This document shows positions 60,380-64,000 of a DNA stretch of 64,000 nucleotides, one piece after another. The stretch's first letter is position 1; each line of letters opens with the position of its first letter. The notes beneath the pieces are model-generated. The model searched no databases. It was not told the DNA's origin and was given only the letters and a program-made list of their open reading frames with translations. Where the stretch lies: contig NZ_QFFY01000008.1 of the NCBI RefSeq assembly GCF_003131205.1, positions 124,001 to 188,000 of the forward strand, read 5' to 3'. Origin of the DNA: Occallatibacter savannae (GTDB taxonomy: Bacteria > Acidobacteriota > Terriglobia > Terriglobales > Acidobacteriaceae). The position numbers were made by a program, and so were the translations under genes.

Positions 60380-60940
60380 GTGCTCGATCTCGACCTCCAC
60401 ATCCTCCACGCAACCCCCTCCGACGCCGAGGCGCTCTCCCGGCTCTCCGCCGCGGTCTTCCCCCTCGGCTGCCCTGCCAACACACCGCCCAGCGATCTTG
60501 CCGACTACATCAGCCGCGAACACACCCCCGATCGCTATCGCACCATGCTTCAGGACAAGCGTTTCCGCATCCTTATCGCGAAGGTCGCTTCGCCGATCAC
60601 CCACCAACTCGCCGGCCTCGCTCTCCTCGTCCAGGCCCCGGCGCCTCCCGAGATGCCTTCGCCCTCCCAACTCGAACTCCGCAGGTTCTACATCGACGCG
60701 CCCTTCCACGGCCGCGGTGTCTCTCACGCGCTCATGAAAGCAACACTTAGCGCCGCGTCCGAAATGCGCGAGCCCTCCGTCTGGCTCAGCTCCTTCTCCG
60801 GCAACGCACGCGCCATCGCGTTCTACCGGCGCTGGGGCTTCCGCATCGTCGCAGAACACGACTTCATCGTCGGCACCGACCGCCAGCGCGACTACCTGAT
60901 GCTCTGCCAGTCTCCTGATCCGCGCCTCCACGAGTCCTAA
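60380..60940 (+). CDS. GNAT-family N-acetyltransferase
   Basis: 186 residues from GTG 60380, which has GAGGG; an earlier ATG at 60323 would add a poorly conserved leader. Motif A is FYIDAPFHGRGVSHALM (acetyl-CoA pyrophosphate loop), motif B is AIAFYRRWGFRIV. Transfers an acetyl group to an unknown amine. No partner gene is evident. Confidence 0.9.
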   Translation: MLDLDLHILHATPSDAEALSRLSAAVFPLGCPANTPPSDLADYISREHTPDRYRTMLQDKRFRILIAKVASPITHQLAGLALLVQAPAPPEMPSPSQLELRRFYIDAPFHGRGVSHALMKATLSAASEMREPSVWLSSFSGNARAIAFYRRWGFRIVAEHDFIVGTDRQRDYLMLCQSPDPRLHES

Positions 60941-61252
60941 GAACCGGAAACCCAAGCGTGACCGCACCTTAGCGTGTCCTGAATTCGTCCAACACTCCGG
61001 TCACGTTGCAACCAAGGTTTTCGGAATTTTCCACTTCTTCAGGCAGCGATTTACCCTGTGGCCAAAATCACACCGCGCTCTGATCAAAAGACCCTCCGCC
61101 ACTTTCACCACTGTCAATCTCGTACCACTTGTATGTCCTTCATAGCTTGACAGTTGTATCCGCTTACAACACTCAGGCGATGGGCGTGGTAACTCACTCC
61201 CGATATCGTCGGTGATGTCAGGAGTTCAGTACTTTCTCAGATCGAGGGGCTC
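60941..61252. other. Intergenic stretch, nothing recognised
   Basis: 312 bp with no convincing gene or repeat. TTGACA-like and TATAAT-like boxes are not clear. Confidence 0.4.
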
Positions 61253-61714
61253 ATGCAAGACCACCCGGCATTCACGTCGCACCGTTCCAAAGTCGCAGAA
61301 GACATTCTCTGCGCCACCTCTTACCTCACTCCGCTTCCGGCGGCAGTCATGCTCATCATTCCCGGCACCAGGCGCAATCGCCGCATCCGCTTTCATGCCT
61401 GCCAGTCCGCGCTTCTGAACTGGCTTCTGCTCTCGGCCGGCTTCCTTCTCCATCTACGCGCCAACCTCGACCAGCTTCTTGACGCAGGCACGGGCAGCCG
61501 CTTTGAGTGGACTGCTCGCATCCTCTGCATGGCCGTCTGGAGCATCGTCGCTCTTCGCGTTGCGGGCGGCCGCGAACTGCGCATTCCCGTCCTCTCACGC
61601 TTCGCAGAACAGCAGGCCAATAGCTGGCTGTTCCGGCTCGGGACCTCCTCCCGCGGAGAAGAACGGTTCACCGCGAACCCAAGGCTCAAAGAAGCCATCC
61701 AGCTCTACAACTAG
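61253..61714 (+). CDS. DUF4870-like small membrane protein
   Basis: 153 residues. Hydrophobic segments: LTPLPAAVMLIIP, then RIRFHACQSALLNWLLLSAG (the FHAxQS-like motif typical of DUF4870/Tic20-like proteins), and RILCMAVWSIVALRVAG. The loop between is basic. Function unknown. The start ATG 61253 follows GAGGGG within ten bases. The C-terminal tail is charged. Confidence 0.65.
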   Translation: MQDHPAFTSHRSKVAEDILCATSYLTPLPAAVMLIIPGTRRNRRIRFHACQSALLNWLLLSAGFLLHLRANLDQLLDAGTGSRFEWTARILCMAVWSIVALRVAGGRELRIPVLSRFAEQQANSWLFRLGTSSRGEERFTANPRLKEAIQLYN

Positions 61715-61920
61715 GCGAGCGGCATCGGATCACCGGCGGCGGGCGGGCAGCAATGCCTGCCCGTCGCCTTTCCTCTCAGCACGAGCCGTCCTCGGCGCGC
61801 TTTTCGTCAAGCGCAGCCCACCTCTCCCCGGCCGCTAAGCTTCACATTTCAGAAAGCTTCGGGAATTCAATTCCGTTTGCAGTCAATTAAGGCTGAAAGG
61901 CGCACAATCAGGGTAGTGTG

Positions 61921-62100
61921 AAAACGGTAAGCGGTTGTGCCCGCTTGCCGACTTGGTGAACATGGATATCGGCCGGGTGCGACAGGGAAGCGCCCGGCCG
62001 GCCTCCGCCCACGCAAGCCTAAGTCCTTTGTTATGAAACACCTTGTGAATAAGTCCAGTCAGGAGATACACTTAGCCCGGTGCCGATTCTGCAAGCCTAT
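61921..62100 (+). ncRNA. Candidate structured RNA, 6S-RNA-like
   Basis: A 486-bp gap (61715-62200) without ORF holds strong hairpins: AAGCGG/CCGCTT (61929-61946), then GGCCGGGTGC/GCGCCCGGCC (61971-61999). The order CTTGGTGAACATGG, hairpin, then CACGCAAGCCTAAG resembles the terminal part of 6S RNA (E. coli has TTGGTGAGCATGC, hairpin, AAGCCTTAAA). 6S RNA sequesters RNA polymerase. Ends are not defined; I cannot verify a closing stem by eye. Alternatives include a riboswitch, which I consider less likely as the next genes are convergent or distant. Confidence 0.4.
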
Positions 62101-62200
62101 GAAACTACGGCACTTCCTTGCTAGCAGTAGGGGGAGGGGGCGGGGGTAGTCACATTGCACTTCACGTGATCTGTATCACGCGAAGCTGATCCCCGCCGGT

Positions 62201-63322
62201 CTACGAACTCGTCTCGATCACAGCCTTCGACAAGTTCCTCGGCCGGTCCACATCCACTCCTCGCTCCAGCGCCATGAAGTACGCGAACAGCTGCAGCGGA
62301 ATCACCTCAGATATCGGTAAGAGATGCTCGCTCGCCGACTCGACAAAAACGCAGTGCGCCGCAAGCTTTGCAACCTCGCCGTCGCCCGCATTTGCCAGCG
62401 CGATCACCCGTGCTCCCTGCTTCTTCATGTCGCTCAGCAGCTGCAGCGTCTTCTCGTAGCGCAGCACTGAGTCGTCCAGCTTGCGGTCCACCGTTGCCAG
62501 CGCCACCAGCGGAACCTGCTCGCTCACCAGCGCGTTCGGTCCATGCTTCAGCTCGCCCGTCGGATAACCCTCCGCCGTAATGTACGACGACTCTTTCAAC
62601 TTCAGCGCGCCCTCGCGCGCAATCGCATAGTGCACTCCGCGTCCGAGATAGAGAAAGCTCTCAGCATCGCTGACCTTCGCGGCAATTTCCTTCATCGCCC
62701 CGCGCCAGCCCTCGAGCTGCCGCTCGATCGTCGCCGGCAGCGCACGAAGCTCCGCGATCCGCTCCTTCAACTGCGCCGGCTCGAACGATCCCAGCCAGCT
62801 TCCCTCGTAGAGCGCCAGCAGATAAAGCGCCGTAAGCTGGCAGGTAAAGCTCTTCGTCGCCGGAATGGCCAGTTCTTTGCCCGCATCCAGCGGCATTGCC
62901 GCTCCTGCCTCGCGCAGCATAGTGCTGCCCGGCACATTTGCAATCGCCAGCGTCTGCTGCCGTCCTTCTTTCGCAAACCGCAGAGCCGCCAGCGTGTCCG
63001 ATGTCTCGCCCGACTGCGAGATCACCAGCACCGAAGGTTGGCGCGGATTCACCGCCGGTCTGCAGCTGTACTCGCTCGAATATTCAACGTCAACCGCAAG
63101 CCCGCACAAATCCTCGAAGATGATCTCTGCGGCCAATCCCGCGTGACGGCTCGACCCGCTTGCGGCAATCAGCACCTCGCCGCGCGAGTTGAGCCACTGC
63201 TCCATCGGCGCAAACACATCCTGCTTCAGGCCGTTGCTGTCGAGATACAGATCAAGAGTGCGCTGGATCGCCGCTGGCTGCTCGAAGATCTCGCGCAGCA
63301 TTGCATGAGGGAATTCGGTCAC
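62201..63322 (-). CDS. GlmS-like double-SIS domain protein without glutaminase domain
   Basis: 373 residues, GTG start with AAGGA ten bases upstream. Two SIS domains, with IAASGSSRHAGLAAEIIFED, VISQSGETSDTLAAL, then FLYLGRGVHYAIAREGALKLKESSYITAEGYPTGELKHGP. The end VDVDRPRNLSKAV is the GlmS-type C-tail. The N-terminal glutaminase half (about 240 residues) is absent. Such proteins act as glucosamine-6-phosphate deaminases (NagB-II), fructoselysine-type enzymes or ammonia-using GlmS. It is close to an aminotransferase gene on the same strand (68 bp). Confidence 0.88.
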   Translation of the reverse strand: MTEFPHAMLREIFEQPAAIQRTLDLYLDSNGLKQDVFAPMEQWLNSRGEVLIAASGSSRHAGLAAEIIFEDLCGLAVDVEYSSEYSCRPAVNPRQPSVLVISQSGETSDTLAALRFAKEGRQQTLAIANVPGSTMLREAGAAMPLDAGKELAIPATKSFTCQLTALYLLALYEGSWLGSFEPAQLKERIAELRALPATIERQLEGWRGAMKEIAAKVSDAESFLYLGRGVHYAIAREGALKLKESSYITAEGYPTGELKHGPNALVSEQVPLVALATVDRKLDDSVLRYEKTLQLLSDMKKQGARVIALANAGDGEVAKLAAHCVFVESASEHLLPISEVIPLQLFAYFMALERGVDVDRPRNLSKAVIETSS

Positions 63323-63390
63323 TGAGTTGGAATCCTTAAGAAGTTAAGCTCGTACTCTTCGATTCTAAGTGCCGCGCAAGCGGGTTAAAT

Positions 63391-64000
63391 TTAAAGCCGC
63401 CGCAGCCGCGCGCACGCTTCGTCCAGATCGTGATCCTTCTTGGCGAAGCAGAAGCGCAGCAGGTCTTCGCCGCGACCCGGGCGGAAGAACGCCGAGCCCG
63501 CAACGGATGAGACGCCCGTCTGCGCCAGCAGATACCGCGCCTTTTTCGCCGCCGTCTCGCCCTGCAGCCGCGTCGCTTTCGCCAGCACATAGTAAGCGCC
63601 TGCCGGAACGCTCGGCTCCATGCCCGCATCCCGCAGCGCCGAGACAATCCGCTCGCGCTTCGACTGATGATCAGCCGCAAGCCTGGTGTAAAACTCCGCT
63701 GGCAGCTGCTCCAGTCCCGCGGCCGCGCCATGCTGCAAAGCCGAAGGAGCGCACACATACGTCAAATCGTGGAAGTAGCCCATCGCTCCCATCCACTTCG
63801 CATCGCCGGTCACGTAGCCGAGCCGCCAGCCCGTCACGCTGAACGTCTTGCTGAAGCCCGACATCACGATGGTCCGCTCGCGCATGCCCTCGAGCGTTGC
63901 CAGGCAGATGTGCTTCGCTCCGTCGTAAACAAAGTACTCGTAGATCTCGTCGGTGAAAACAAACAGGTCGTGCTCGCGCGCCAGTTCTGCAATCGATTCC
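63391..64000 (-). CDS. Class I/II aminotransferase, C-terminal part (runs off the window)
   Basis: PLP-dependent aminotransferase of the aspartate/kynurenine group. The open frame continues to the right edge without a start; about 203 residues are visible. DEIYEYFVYDG (Asp and Tyr contacting PLP) and SGFSKTFSVTGWRLGYV (Schiff-base Lys) are intact, and GSAFFRPGRGEDLLRFCFAKK is the carboxylate-binding Arg region. Substrate unknown. The shorter frame starting at 63885 is only an internal Met. Confidence 0.93.
   Translation of the reverse strand, partial: ESIAELAREHDLFVFTDEIYEYFVYDGAKHICLATLEGMRERTIVMSGFSKTFSVTGWRLGYVTGDAKWMGAMGYFHDLTYVCAPSALQHGAAAGLEQLPAEFYTRLAADHQSKRERIVSALRDAGMEPSVPAGAYYVLAKATRLQGETAAKKARYLLAQTGVSSVAGSAFFRPGRGEDLLRFCFAKKDHDLDEACARLRRL

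Noticed and set aside
61980..62030. Possible cyclic-di-GMP (GEMM) riboswitch
   Set aside because: Some spacing is similar (ACGCAAGCC), but the GEMM core is incomplete and no downstream gene is on the same strand within range.
62130..62146. G-quadruplex-like run (three G5 tracts)
   Set aside because: Only three G tracts, not four; cannot form a canonical three-tier quadruplex.
1..64000. CRISPR arrays, transposases, tRNA or rRNA genes
   Set aside because: No repeat-spacer pattern, transposase motif or cloverleaf was found by eye; short tandem repeats have period 7-8 and no spacers.

Overview
This window reads like a chromosomal segment of an Acidobacteriota (class Terriglobia, formerly subdivision 1) soil bacterium. 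The evidence is a large Oar-type TonB-dependent receptor with an N-terminal carboxypeptidase-regulatory domain, an ADOP-type MacB-like permease, a Tat-exported Gfo/Idh/MocA oxidoreductase next to a DUF1080 protein, a GC-rich composition, and many short palindromic and heptameric intergenic repeats. This taxonomic call is an inference from gene content. No tRNA, rRNA, CRISPR array, transposase or phage gene was found.

Layout. 0-2.7 kb: the rnpA-yidD-yidC end of the rpmH/oriC-type operon. 2.7-14.3 kb: an epimerase, an XRE-cupin regulator, a TonB receptor, two exported unknowns, a deoxyribonucleotidase with a zinc-ribbon coiled-coil protein, an AsmA-like protein and an SPFH protein. 14.4-18.4 kb: two tandem exported GH13 alpha-glucosidase-like paralogs that share an upstream 22-bp motif. 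18.5-22.1 kb: gmhA, a small membrane protein, an unusual ORF joining two exported proteins, a small Cys-rich protein and tmRNA (ssrA). 22.1-23.0 kb is gene-poor.

23.0-32.8 kb is a signalling block. It holds an exported methyltransferase-like protein, a NarL-type response regulator translationally overlapping a CheB-CheR-PAS-histidine kinase hybrid, a small helical protein, a second CheB with a C-terminal zinc ribbon, an RNA-polymerase-omega-like small protein, a cold-shock protein and an HD-GYP response regulator. There are no motility or classical chemotaxis genes, so this looks like a non-flagellar signalling set.

33.1-37.6 kb: an M16 peptidase pair (one with the HxxEH motif, one without) in an operon with glmU. 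37.8-42.1 kb: an amidohydrolase, the HslVU protease and an RHH/PIN toxin-antitoxin pair. 42.2-49.3 kb: small exported or membrane unknowns, a VOC protein, a tandem pair of paralogs of unknown family, transaldolase, an FAH-family hydrolase, a fibronectin-type lipoprotein and a small CxxC protein. 49.4-54.9 kb: a CGNR regulator divergent from an EamA exporter (with a clear operator/promoter), an ADOP permease and an FGHS-like MFS permease.

55.2-59.6 kb is a probable sugar module: a sugar MFS porter with a long insertion, a DUF1080 (3-keto-glycoside hydrolase family) protein and a Tat-exported oxidoreductase. The last two genes are bracketed by direct copies of a ~68-bp repeat. 59.8-64.0 kb: DUF695, GNAT and DUF4870-like proteins, a candidate structured RNA resembling 6S RNA, a glutaminase-less GlmS-like SIS protein and the C-terminal part of a class I aminotransferase running off the window edge.
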